A stretch of 33,556 nucleotides of DNA. Source: Acrasis kona. Taxonomy: Eukaryota; Heterolobosea; Eutetramitea; Acrasida; Acrasidae. Each line of letters starts with the position of its first letter. The stretch's first letter is position 1. The position numbers and the translations under genes were made by a program. The notes under the pieces are model-generated. The model searched no databases. It saw only the letters and a list, made by a program, of their open reading frames with translations, and had not been told where the DNA came from. The stretch covers positions 1-33,556 of the forward strand of contig JAOPGA020000896.1 in NCBI GenBank assembly GCA_026419775.2, read 5' to 3'. Positions 22,840-32,700 of this stretch are shown here, piece after piece.

Positions 22840-23615
22840 AGTCAAAACAAAGAAGCCACAACACAGCACCCACAAATTGCCAAACTATCAAAAAAATTAC
22901 CGGATATTGAGATACCAGCATACATTTTGGATCCATTGCCAATGCGATAGTTCAGATGATGGAATTGGAAGTTTAGGAGATCAATATGAGTTGGAGGCGG
23001 CAATGACACTCTTGCCGAAAACAAAGACCCTACTGTGCAAGAAGTCGACAGATGCGTCAATGAGACTAATTTGAGGCTGACTTTGTTCAATGTTTGAGAA
23101 TGAAGAAGATGACGACCATGAAGCATATTGATGAAGTTACATACTCTGCAACCAAAACTAAGCAAACCACACATACATCAATTCCATATTCATCAACAAC
23201 TCCAACAAGGATCCGTACTCACATCTCCTACCTTTACATCTCTACATCAACATTCAATCAAGAAGACTCGAGGATCAGCAGTTTACACAAGAATGGATCA
23301 GCACAATTAAAACTTGGAAATGAACAATTACGACCTTCACACAAGAACATTTAGCACAACAGCAATCACTTTTATTTGGACTCCGTTACTGCCACATCAC
23401 ATCAACACATTGTTGAGTCGTATTTGGATGGGAGTAAATACTATTATCATCACTCAATGATGATGCAGTCAAGAGATGATCAACAAATCTGTAATAAAAA
23501 CTACATTTCTTACAACTGCTGTTTTGTTGTAATGACCATCTCGATGGTTCACTATCGCAGCTACTGGGAGCCGAACCGTCTAGAAATGTCGGGAGCCGCT
23601 CAGCGCAATTGAGTC
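22840..23615 (+). pseudogene. Decayed gene remnant, plus strand
   Basis: Plus-strand protein-like stretches in shifting frames are IAKLSKKLPDIEIPAYILDP (about 22875-22935), ANAIVQMMELEV (about 22938-22975), NDTLAENKDPTVQEVDRCVN (about 23003-23062) with NLRLTLFNV, and FENEEDDDHEAY (about 23090-23125). A Gln/His/Ser-rich stretch (HIHQQLQQGSVLTSPTFTSL) and a frame to 23612 containing SHQHIVESYLDGSKYYYHHS follow. The family is unknown. It is head-to-head with the minus-strand remnant. Confidence 0.35.
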
Positions 23616-23837
23616 ATCAATCAGTTGCAAATTAAAGATGATGCAGGAATTTAAACTGTAATCATGAATATAAGTACTTCTAATGTATTCTATTACATTA
23701 TATCGAAAGTGAACTTATTAAACCATATCTTTTTTTCCATTGTTTTAGTGTTGGGTCTCTTGAATTGTTTGTAATGTATAGTCAACTCACATCAGTTCAG
23801 GTGCCTGTACTCTGACATGATTTGAATATCCAACAAA

Positions 23838-24419
23838 ATGAATCAACAACCACAACAACTAAATCGTAATGCGCCAGAAAACTCACAAGCCAATTTGAAA
23901 GAAGAAGTATCAAGAAAAAGAAAAAGAGTTCATGCTGCAGTCGCCGTCGGAGATATCGATGAAATCAATATTGCTGATACAATTATAGAGGAGGAGAAAG
24001 CAAAAGTGAAACTTGTGAAACTTTATCATCCTGAACTTTTTGAATACTACATTGGACCGGCTGGTCGGAACGGTAGAGATGGTGAAGAAGGACCCATTGG
24101 ACCCAGAGGACCCAAAGGACCTAAAGGATCTAAAGGAGAAGATGGAGTTGATGGAGTTGATGGGGATGCTGGACCACGTGGTTTACCTGGAAAAGATGGG
24201 GAAGATGGGGTAAGCGGTGAGATTCTTCAAAGGATAGAAAGTAGACTGGACAGAATGGATGAAAGCCTCGAAAATTTAAAAACATTTATGGATGAAAGCA
24301 TCATAAAGTTGAAGACGTTTACGGAGGAGATTTCCAAGAAACAGTTTGAAGAGCTGAAGAAAGTTAGCCAAAAGCTAGATTTTGCTGGGAGATATTTGTT
24401 GTCCGAAGAGCCAAAATAA
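23838..24419 (+). CDS. Collagen-like protein with C-terminal coiled coil (193 aa)
   Basis: This is an intact 193-aa single exon with an ATG start in good context (AACAAAATG). Residues 1-30 are Gln/Asn-rich and end in a basic cluster RKRKR. Residues 31-72 are mixed acidic/basic. Residues 73-126 are 18 uninterrupted Gly-X-Y triplets starting GPAGRNGRDGEEGPIGPRGP, with charged KGE/KGED-type triplets. Residues 127-183 form a helical coiled-coil-like tail (heptads such as LENLKTFMDESIIKLKTF). There is no signal peptide, so an intracellular or nuclear trimer is as likely as a secreted one. The coiled coil could be the trimerisation seed. The short G-X-Y block in an otherwise collagen-poor type of organism, next to transposon debris, hints at acquisition or recent duplication, but this is not shown. 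Triplet and coiled-coil features are certain; function is unknown. Confidence 0.85.
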   Translation: MNQQPQQLNRNAPENSQANLKEEVSRKRKRVHAAVAVGDIDEINIADTIIEEEKAKVKLVKLYHPELFEYYIGPAGRNGRDGEEGPIGPRGPKGPKGSKGEDGVDGVDGDAGPRGLPGKDGEDGVSGEILQRIESRLDRMDESLENLKTFMDESIIKLKTFTEEISKKQFEELKKVSQKLDFAGRYLLSEEPK

Positions 24420-24594
24420 AGTAATTTGCACATAAATTGTGTTGGCTTTCTTTCAACCATATCTCGCGGAATGATCCTTTTGTAATCCTCATCGTTATCC
24501 CGCGGAGAAGCCGCCGTTCGTTGTCAATAATGGTCTGATAAACACGAAAGTTTGGGGAAACATAGTCGTCAGTATACTCTATAAACACACAAAT
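24420..24594. other. Spacer between the collagen-like gene and the piggyBac relic
   Basis: The minus strand is open and protein-like (YTDDYVSPNFRVYQTIIDNE about 24520-24580), without an ATG or recognisable family. It may be a leftover of an older gene or of the transposon's 3' part. Confidence 0.3.
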
Positions 24595-25617
24595 TTATTC
24601 TTTGTACAACATAAGTTGGGTTGATAATTCTTCCCTGAAATCTGAAATGTGAATTTTTCTTGAATCGCGCATTAACACAAAAGCGTTGGCGACCATGTCC
24701 TGAAGTATGCTCAACAACATCTTAGTCCTCCAGTTGTTTAGGGCATATGCATAATTAGACTTATACCACCACTTGTTGCTACGGTCTACCCCATTGAAGG
24801 ATGATCGGTACATGTCATGATGAGTAGCGTTATTTTTGAAATGTAGCGTACGGTAGCGGTTCAAAACAATATCTGATATCTCATTATGCTCTTGACCGTG
24901 CTTAACCTTCTCCATAAGGCGAGTTACCATTTCTTGTTTGGTTGGTGCAGTCTTCTGGCCATGTTTCTTGCATAATTCTTTCAGTTTTGTTGATTTCAGC
25001 TTCATGAGGTATTTGTTCGAGTATGTAATATCATCCTCAATATAATCTTCGTCGTTCACAACAATTTGTGGGTTTGTGTCAACTGTGGTGTTGTAAGCAT
25101 TTGTTGCTAAATGGTGGTATCGATTGTCCTTTGAATTATCATCATCCTCTTCTTCTTGTATGTTAGCTTGTACTGAGAACATGATGTTGTCCACAGTTGC
25201 ACAAGCACTCCAGCTACCAGGTTGAAGATCTTGTTTAAGGCAATCCCAAACATACGGACAATTATTAACACCCATTGAGAATGTCCCTAAATGCCCCTTA
25301 GAATTGAGAGATTGCAAGACACTTAAAGAACCAAAAGCATTATCTCCAATAAAATGACCGCTCCCATACTTCCATCTATCTACCACACACATAAATGACT
25401 CTTGAGGAGAATATTGAGTCCAATTTACGTATGGCTCAAAATCAATAATGAACGGGCGGTTTGTTTTCGTTGAATACACAACAGCTTTGTAGTTCATAAG
25501 GCCATTTGGGTGCGGTTTCCGAGGTATGTATTGTTTTGGAATATAATCACCTTTGAGTTGCCATTTCTTCCGAGTTTCTTTTCTTGGTTTATACGAATAA
25601 ATTGTCTCAGGCACTTC
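24595..25617 (-). mobile_element. piggyBac-like transposase relic with SAP domain, 5' truncated
   Basis: This is a 339-codon frame of the DDE_Tnp_1_7 (piggyBac) type. It has no ATG at its head: the frame opens after a TGA at 25618-25620 and the first Met is residue 40. Motifs present are YIPRKPHPNGL (family YxPxKPxxxG), GHFIGDNAFGSLSVLQSL (the DNWFTS position, Asp91), and FNGVDRSNKWWYKSNYAY with NNWRTKMLLSILQDMVANAF (late Asp277 and C-terminal helix). The position expected to hold the first catalytic Asp, just after YKAVV, is Tyr47, so the copy is probably inactive. Residues about 202-238 (YLMKLKSTKLKELCKKHGQK, then EMVTRLMEKV) form a SAP DNA-binding domain inserted between the second and third catalytic regions. 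The N-terminal portion is missing, replaced by the adjacent LINE fragment. No terminal inverted repeats were found by eye. Confidence 0.75.
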
Positions 25618-25621
25618 TCAC

Positions 25622-26289
25622 ATATCTTGAGAAGACTATCAGAGGCACCGGCTTGAAAATAAATGCATCAAAAACATACCTTTCCAACTGCATTCCGCTC
25701 CAGTAATAACCGCCCTTCCATTACACTCTGCAATGCTACTATTACCTCTTTATTACCTACAGAGTGCATAAGGTATCTGGGCGCTCACTTTACAGCCGAT
25801 GGTGGTCATACTGGACACATCAGCCACATAATTGCAGAGGTTAACGGAAAGTTCTCCATCCTACACCGACACCAACTGCCCATCAACCAACTAATCACTG
25901 CGGTTAACAGTATTATTATCTCTACGATAACATATGCTGGTGGCTGCTTCAGTTGGACCAATGCTCAATTGAATAAGCTAGACAGTCTGATATCGTCCAA
26001 TTTTATCAGATCATCCAACATCAAACGCCGTCACATGGGTAAACACTTTCTATTTGCACCTGCATCTAGAGGTGGTTATGGACTAGGTCAACTATCCCTG
26101 CTTCTTACCACTGAAGCGATTGTTGGCTTACACAAGGCGCTTAACACTAGACTTGATACCCATCTTGCTCTTACAACGAAACGACGCTTCCTGGTAGAGC
26201 TGTATAAAGATCGGATCTCATCTCAGCACAGGTTCTCGAATTATGAACTGTTCACTAAATCAGGTCATTTGTATGCCCAGCCAACCTAA
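25622..26289 (+). mobile_element. LINE (non-LTR retrotransposon) reverse transcriptase fragment
   Basis: This fragment holds only the C-terminal part of a LINE reverse transcriptase. The RT thumb-entry motif TGLKINASKT is in one frame (about 25650-25680). The rest runs on in a second frame to the stop at 26287-26289: RYLGAHFTADGGHTGHI, NSIIISTITYAGGC, LNKLDSLISSNFIRSSNIKR and FAPASRGGYGLGQLSLLLTT. That order matches the region downstream of the catalytic YxDD in LINE ORF2. The polymerase core, endonuclease and any 5' part are absent, and there is one frame change near 25700. It is a dead 3' fragment that abuts the truncated end of the piggyBac-like relic within a few bases. Confidence 0.7.
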
Positions 26290-26509
26290 TATTCACCAGA
26301 ATAAGAAAGATCCATTGTCGAGGTTCTTTCTCAAACCAGCGAGAAGAAGACACAAGAGTGGGTAATTGACGAACAACTTGTACACGAAGAAGATAGAAAA
26401 TATAGTTAACAAATGTATATTATTTGACTTTGGTTTCTTGGGTGTCCCTAATTGTGCTTCTACGGTCTCTGTCCAATAAATGTGGTTTTCATTCAATTTT
26501 GTGTTTGAT
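26290..26509. other. Spacer 3' of the LINE fragment
   Basis: Non-coding sequence. Part of it may be the LINE 3' tail, but no poly(A) run marks its end. Confidence 0.3.
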
Positions 26510-26760
26510 ATAGGCTTCGCACTCCTCAACAATATGTACAGGCTAAAGGTATTGTTCAACCCCTGGAATGATTGGTTGAAAATTTGGCATAGGCTTCGCC
26601 GTCCTCAGCAGAATGTAAAGGCTAAAAGTATTGTTTACTGGGTACAACTGGTTGGAATTTCGGCATAGGCTTCGCAGACCCCACCAAAAATTTGGCATAG
26701 GCTTCGCCGTCCTCAGCGGAATGTAAAGGCTAAAAGTATTGTTCAACTGGAATGTCAAGA
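26510..26760 (+). repeat. Degenerate tandem repeat, four units
   Basis: Four units each begin ATAGGCTTCGC (26510, 26589, 26665, 26697), spaced 79, 76 and 32 bases apart. Units 1, 2 and 4 continue with a shared block ending GGCTAAAAGTATTGTT (unit 1 slightly diverged, unit 3 cut short). The units differ in length and sequence, so the array is not recent. Confidence 0.8.
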
Positions 26761-26765
26761 TGCTG

Positions 26766-26996
26766 TAATTCACTCTTTGTATCTATCCTTCTGTGTAGTC
26801 ATAAAGGCCCGTAGACAGGACCAACCACACTTCCAGAAAGATTAAAAGTGAATGTCCAACATCCTTTCATGCTTGAGAATGCTTATAATTTTGAATGTTT
26901 TAATTCACTCTTTGTATCTATCCTTCTGTGTAGTCATAAAGGCCCGTAGACAGGACCAACCACACTTCCAGAAAGATTAAAAGTGAATGTCCAACA
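26766..26996 (+). repeat. Two identical 96-bp direct repeats
   Basis: The copies at 26766-26861 and 26901-26996 are identical by eye over 96 bases and are separated by a 39-base AT-rich spacer. Each unit begins TAATTCACTCTTTG and ends with ATTAAAAGTGAATGTCCAACA, so ATTCACT near the start and AGTGAAT near the end form an imperfect terminal inverted repeat. The identity implies a recent duplication or ongoing homogenisation. No coding potential is seen. Confidence 0.9.
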
Positions 26997-27163
26997 CCAT
27001 TAGTTACAGCTCTTCTTACTACTTGCAATGTAAAAATATTCTATATTAGTTTTAGAAACAATCTAACCGCAATGTGCTTACATGTCTACACTTTCACACG
27101 TGATCGATTTTTTTAAAAGTTTTTGGTTGACAAAAAACCAAAATTACAAATATCACAAACACA
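26997..27163 (+). promoter_or_regulatory. Upstream region of the JmjC gene with a hairpin
   Basis: This AT-rich leader follows directly on the second 96-bp repeat. TTTTGGTT (27121-27128) and AACCAAAA (27136-27143) can pair as an 8-bp stem with a 7-base loop, ending about 20 bases before the ATG. Whether it acts in RNA or DNA is unknown. Confidence 0.4.
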
Positions 27164-29212
27164 ATGAACACTGCCATCAACTCCAACAACACTGACAATA
27201 TCTACAGCAAGAGGTATGAGATGCTACAACACTACAAAAAGGAGATTGCAGACAAGAAATGGACCAAATTAAATTTACTTTTAGTGGGATTCAAAGAGAT
27301 TCCACAGATTGAATACAAAGACCTTACTTTAAAATACATGGAGGATAATTTGTATACCTGTAAGGGTGGTGCCATTGTTGCAAGAAATGTTCACTTACAT
27401 GAGAACAAATTTGATTCCACATTTTTGGCAGAAGTTGATTCTATGAGTGCAATAAAATCAACAGATACCTTAGTAGTAAGAGTTGACTTACAGCCTGAAA
27501 GTTCAAATGTTGAGGACATTTGTACCTCAGATTACAAAATGATGAAAGGAGATGAAATTTTAAAGTGTTGGGAGAAAGGTGGATGTCAATATGTATTTGA
27601 CAAACAGTTGAATGAGACTGAGAAGGCCATAATATCCAAACTGAAGAATTGGTTGCAACCTGGTTCAAAAAGCAACTTGTTAAATAATGTACAAGGTGGC
27701 TTGGATACAAACATGGGATACGCAGGTCCTGAAGGCGGATTTACAGCTCTTCATATTGACCAAGGTGGTGTTGGTGTCAATGTAGCAATTACTGATGGAA
27801 ATGGTGTTATTGTTGCCATTTGGTCCCTTATACCAGCATGTCATATTTTAAAGTTTGCTTTATTTGTTCAAGAAAAATACCAAATAAGTGTGTTTGCCAA
27901 AGATATTGTTATTCCTCTATTCATCTTCAAAGACGCAATTGACACCATTGGTATTGATGTGTATTTTATTGAACAGAGCAAGTGGACTATTGTACTATTG
28001 ACTCCATTAACTTTTCATCAGGTTAGTAATGTCCAATTACATGGTGCTCAAGGAGCAGTAATGTCCAAGTTAGCATGGAACATATATGATTATACATGTA
28101 TAAAGCACTCTGATGAGCAAGCGCGCATTGTTCACTCTTTGGCATCCATGTGTGCATCAAAATATGATGTGTACAATTATAAAGAGGCTGTATATATAGA
28201 GATGGTCAATGTTGTAGAGACATGGGAGAATTTTTATGATATCCACAGAAGTAGTACTGTTAGTTATTTGAAATTGATGCATAATAAAGCGTCAACATTT
28301 TTGCATTATGTCAAAAGCTATCTCCATGATGAAAACACAGCATATTTGAAAAACCATCCAAATGGAGTAGTAATAACTGATAACAATGTGGACCCTGAGT
28401 ATGATACAATAGATTCTAATTGTAGATATTGTAAAGAACATGTTTTTGATCTGCACTACCACTGTGCAGTATGTAGAAAACAAAATGAATTAGATATTCC
28501 TTGTACCATATGTATCAAGTGTGCAGTAACTAAAAAGCTATGCAACCACAACTTGTTACTCTCAGCTGTATTTACTCCAAAAGTGATACAGTCAAACATA
28601 ATAAAGTGTACAAAGATGGTGTCTTCTATTGATACACACATTACAAACACAATAACAGATCACAGTGTAACAACACCTAGATTTTACATTTTGTTATACA
28701 GTAACTATCCAGTGTGCCTTCCTGAACATGTAGAATCAAAGTTGACTAAAGTATTTGATTTGTCACAAAGCATTCATTATTATTGGAACTGTTCAAAAAT
28801 GCTGTATTGTGTACCTTTCTTGCACAGTGACAAAGTTTGGTCTGATATTAAATCAATCATTACATCTACAATTGAAGACAACAGCGCATCTATTTTGAGA
28901 ATTGCTCAACAGTTGATACAATATCGCCTCAGTCAAAAAACAAATATCAATGTAGCAATGGAAGGGAAAGTGGAAACATTGAAAGAAGATGGAGACAGGC
29001 TAAATGATATTTTAAATAGTGTAAACAGCCAAAAAGTTGTGGATGTAAATTCAACAACTGAGGATTACAGTATTGTATGGTCTTTTGAGAAATCGAATCA
29101 GATTTATAAGGGACAAAACAAATATCAGTTTCCATTTACTAAAAAAAAGAGGTATTTGGACAGTGTTGAATATTTAGAAAAAAAATCTAAAAAGGTCAAA
29201 ATCTATGAATAA
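27164..29212 (+). CDS. JmjC-type dioxygenase with Cys/His zinc cluster (682 aa)
   Basis: This is an intact, intronless 682-aa frame with an ATG start. Residues 190-310 form a JmjC cupin: GGFTALHIDQGGVGVNVAIT supplies the iron ligands His197 and Asp199. TIVLLTPLTFHQVSN supplies the third ligand, His285, followed by the typical end SKLAWNIYDY. JmjC enzymes use Fe(II) and 2-oxoglutarate to demethylate lysines or hydroxylate proteins. Residues 420-463 hold a dense zinc-type cluster (CRYCKEHVFDLHYHCAVC, then CTICIKCAVTKKLCNHN) that could bind chromatin, ubiquitin or nucleic acid. The C-terminus is basic (KKRYLDSV, then KKSKKVKIYE), nuclear-like. It is AT-rich and intron-free, unlike the host genes. 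It faces the transposase/OTU/Ulp1 gene tail-to-tail, which suggests it is a passenger gene of a transposon. Substrate is unknown. Confidence 0.8.
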   Translation: MNTAINSNNTDNIYSKRYEMLQHYKKEIADKKWTKLNLLLVGFKEIPQIEYKDLTLKYMEDNLYTCKGGAIVARNVHLHENKFDSTFLAEVDSMSAIKSTDTLVVRVDLQPESSNVEDICTSDYKMMKGDEILKCWEKGGCQYVFDKQLNETEKAIISKLKNWLQPGSKSNLLNNVQGGLDTNMGYAGPEGGFTALHIDQGGVGVNVAITDGNGVIVAIWSLIPACHILKFALFVQEKYQISVFAKDIVIPLFIFKDAIDTIGIDVYFIEQSKWTIVLLTPLTFHQVSNVQLHGAQGAVMSKLAWNIYDYTCIKHSDEQARIVHSLASMCASKYDVYNYKEAVYIEMVNVVETWENFYDIHRSSTVSYLKLMHNKASTFLHYVKSYLHDENTAYLKNHPNGVVITDNNVDPEYDTIDSNCRYCKEHVFDLHYHCAVCRKQNELDIPCTICIKCAVTKKLCNHNLLLSAVFTPKVIQSNIIKCTKMVSSIDTHITNTITDHSVTTPRFYILLYSNYPVCLPEHVESKLTKVFDLSQSIHYYWNCSKMLYCVPFLHSDKVWSDIKSIITSTIEDNSASILRIAQQLIQYRLSQKTNINVAMEGKVETLKEDGDRLNDILNSVNSQKVVDVNSTTEDYSIVWSFEKSNQIYKGQNKYQFPFTKKKRYLDSVEYLEKKSKKVKIYE

Positions 29213-29709
29213 ATGTATCTGATGTTATATATGTTGTTAGTGTCAACATCTGTTTTAAAAAACGCTTATGTATCTTGTACCCAACAGTCCTTATTATTTC
29301 TAGCTATTTGTTGACTAGATGCTTCAATGAGTCTTTCGCTGTTACACTCAAGCTTGACAAGCCATTTGTACATCAGCTGTTTAAGACCCTCTGACTTCAG
29401 CCAATTCAAGTATAGGTCACTATCTTTTGGTTCAAAGCATATATACTCTACTCATCACCACCCAACTAGACAAGCCCAAAGATAACAATGTGGTTGGTAT
29501 TTTAAATACAAGTCACTTTCGTTATACATGCACTATTTCAATAGCTTCTGGTTTGATGCTGAAGAAGAGACTGTTTGCTCATTGATCATTACCTCACAAC
29601 AGGCTTGTGTACATATAGTCTAATATAATCATCTCTACAAACCATACTCAGTTGTAACAGTAATGATTTTGATGTATATGCATGTAAAAGTGGTTGATAT
29701 TGTCACAAA
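29213..29709. other. Segment between two convergent element genes
   Basis: These 497 AT-rich bases separate the JmjC stop from the protease/transposase stop. I see no gene, tRNA or clear inverted repeat. It presumably holds both 3' ends and polyadenylation signals. Confidence 0.45.
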
Positions 29710-32700
29710 TTATAATTCAATTCTACTTGATATTAAACAACTTAACAGCTCACGTAGATTGAAATATTTGAGTACATCCATCATATCATTAGGTTCAATA
29801 TTTTTGGAATGTAATTCTGCAATCAAGGCTACAAAAACACCACAGTCAATATAATTTGTCTGTTGTGGGATAAATTGTCTGTTATACACTATTTTATTCC
29901 ATGTATCAAGGTCATTAGTTTTGGTCTGATCATAGTACCATTTCTTCAAGTTGTTCAACACTGTTATACCTGTGTTTTCAGTTGTTGAATTGTATAAAGA
30001 GTCAAAATATTCAAAACTTTTTTTCAAAACATTTACTACAGCTAACGTCCAATGATTATGCCCGTGGACGACAGTATAAATCTTATGAATTGTAGACCAA
30101 TTAGTATTTTTGCCTATCCATTTTACTTTATCAAATGAGTACACATTATTTTGAATAAGTAACTGATCATAAAAGAATGTGCTGCAATCTAAATGACAAT
30201 GAATATTATCATTGACTTCTACAAGCTGTTTACAATACAAATTGATTGTCTCGTCATTTAGTTGTTGATTACTATTAATTAGCTTAAAGACAGATGAGTA
30301 TAAATGACTGTCATCCAAATTATCTAATGACAACGACTCATCATCTATCAACCTTCTTAAACTTATAATTAACTTTGATACATTGTCTGTAATACATGGC
30401 AACTTTGTAGCTTCTATCAGGCTAGTGGTACGTCTGACACCTAGTGTTGACACAAATTGATATTTTTCAAGATTGTTAATCATAAGGATACTTTGATAAT
30501 GATCATTTCTAGGGCCACCACCATAAATATAAAGTTTACAAATAGGATTTGGGGTTGTTACAAAGCACTGTACAGCATGGCTTTCTATATCTGCATTGTA
30601 TATAAAGATAGCTACTTTGAATAAGTGAGCAGCTACAACAAAATCAGTATCAAGCCAGTATCTTCCAGGTTCATTTGGTATTTCTTGAAACAAATCTACT
30701 TTTTCTCGAATATCATCATGTGTTAAACTATTTACAGAAAAATAGTGATCATAGTTATTATGAAGCTCAAACAACAAACATGCAAGAAAACTTTTGGGGC
30801 CACAATTACCATTACCTCCAGCATCATAACGACATCGACCAAGAAACTCATTAATAATAAAAGCATCACAATGTGAGCTACACAAGTTTGAACTGGTTAC
30901 CATAAGGTCTAAAACTTGATTGTTTGTGGCAAATTGTATGTCAGGTATGCTTGTACACTGTTTTGTGACAGCAGGCTTTGTAGTAGCATCCTTGCTCTTA
31001 TTCAATTTATTCTCAGTTTTCTTTTTGAGAACCTCAGTTTTCTTCTTCTTTTTAGGACTCTCGATTTTGGATTCTGAAGAACTTCTTTTGTTACTCTTTG
31101 CTCGTTGTTCTTTTATTTTGTTTGTGTACTCAGAGCGGTTCTTTCTGGACTTAGTAACCTTTGTTGATTGGCGAATATTTTCATCTTTGTACTGAACATT
31201 TCCATCCTCAATCTTTTGACTGCCTGATACTTGTATAGCTGTCTGTGATACTGTAATTGCATTGAATATTGTTGTCTTAACTGGAATCAACACAATCTGT
31301 CCTTTGTAGTAGGTACGAACATACGATTTTACTGCCATGCTATCCTCTTCATTATCAACAGACATGGTCATTACATAATGCTTCATAATACTCTGCCTGA
31401 CTTTGTCTAACTTTTTTACAGTTTTACTAGCACTTTTGATGACCTCTTCTATGTAATCCCTTGAGAGTTCCTTTTCTTTTTTAGTTGGCTTTTTCCGCTT
31501 CGCAACTTTTCTAGGGTTCATAATACCTTTCAGTTCTTTAAAAGCATGGCTAGTCAAAATATTATAATTGTACTGTTCATCTTCATCAGGCTTTATGGAT
31601 TCAATATGTAATTGTTTAAAAGTTGATAGAGATATAATTTCATATCGGCTACGTATATCTACACGCTGCTGTTCTTTTAATGACTTCAATTCAAATAATA
31701 TATGGTGATGTTGTAACTGAAGTGACATAAGTCTCACTTGACGTTCCATAATTTGTAAGATATCTGTTTTTCTCTTTTTACCACCACCATTTGAGCAAAC
31801 CCGCTTTCTATAATAGTTGTGAGTCTGGTTTGAGTTCTCACATCCTTGGTTTGAGATTTGGTTCAAAGTGAGTCCGTAGTTCATCCATAGATGTTTAATT
31901 ATATCAATAATGTGGCATACAATAAAATGATGATAGTATTTGTAGTTATCTGATTGTAAATAATACATTGATGCCCATTCATTCAATATCTCTTGACATT
32001 TCTTTTGTATTGTCTCTGTATCACAGAACTTTTTAGTTTCGATCTCATTCATATCTAGAACAGTTGCAACAGCACCCCACAACTTCCATAACATCTTTTC
32101 ATGATCTAAAAATTTCAAGTTCTTATCATTCAAAAACGATTCTAATTTTTCCGGTCTTATAACTGCTTTGCAGTCAGTTCCTTTCAACATTCCGCATTTG
32201 AAATTTTTATTTGCAGATTTTGACTCCTTCATACTAACATTAGGGATGTACTTTTTCACCCATGTGACAAAGTCGTCTTTGTCCACATTTTGACACTCTT
32301 TACTTTTCCAAAGTAAATTTACTTGGCCTTCAGTTAATCTCTGTAATGCATGAAGAGAACATATACCAGTAAATACATTGCTTGGTATTAACACACTTTT
32401 TAGTTTTTCTCTAAGTGCGCCTTTAAAAGTAATATTAGTATCTGGTACTGGATCAGTTGAAACTGTGGTCTTTGGTATAGTGGTGTCAAGTTGTGTATTG
32501 TCTTTGTTGTCTTTATTGGGCAATATGGTAGAGTCAGTTGGTGATGTATTTGAGCTGACAAGATCAGGCTGTATATTACCTTTATCATCTGTTTTATTAG
32601 ATGATGTGGTAACATTAGGTGATGTTAGTGTTGTGTTGGAGTTGCTTGTCCCAGGATGGATGACATCATGCGATGCAATACTGTCAGTAACATTTGAACT

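Noticed and set aside
29213-29709. tRNA or small RNA gene between the two element genes
   Set aside because: No cloverleaf, box motifs or terminator run were recognisable by eye.
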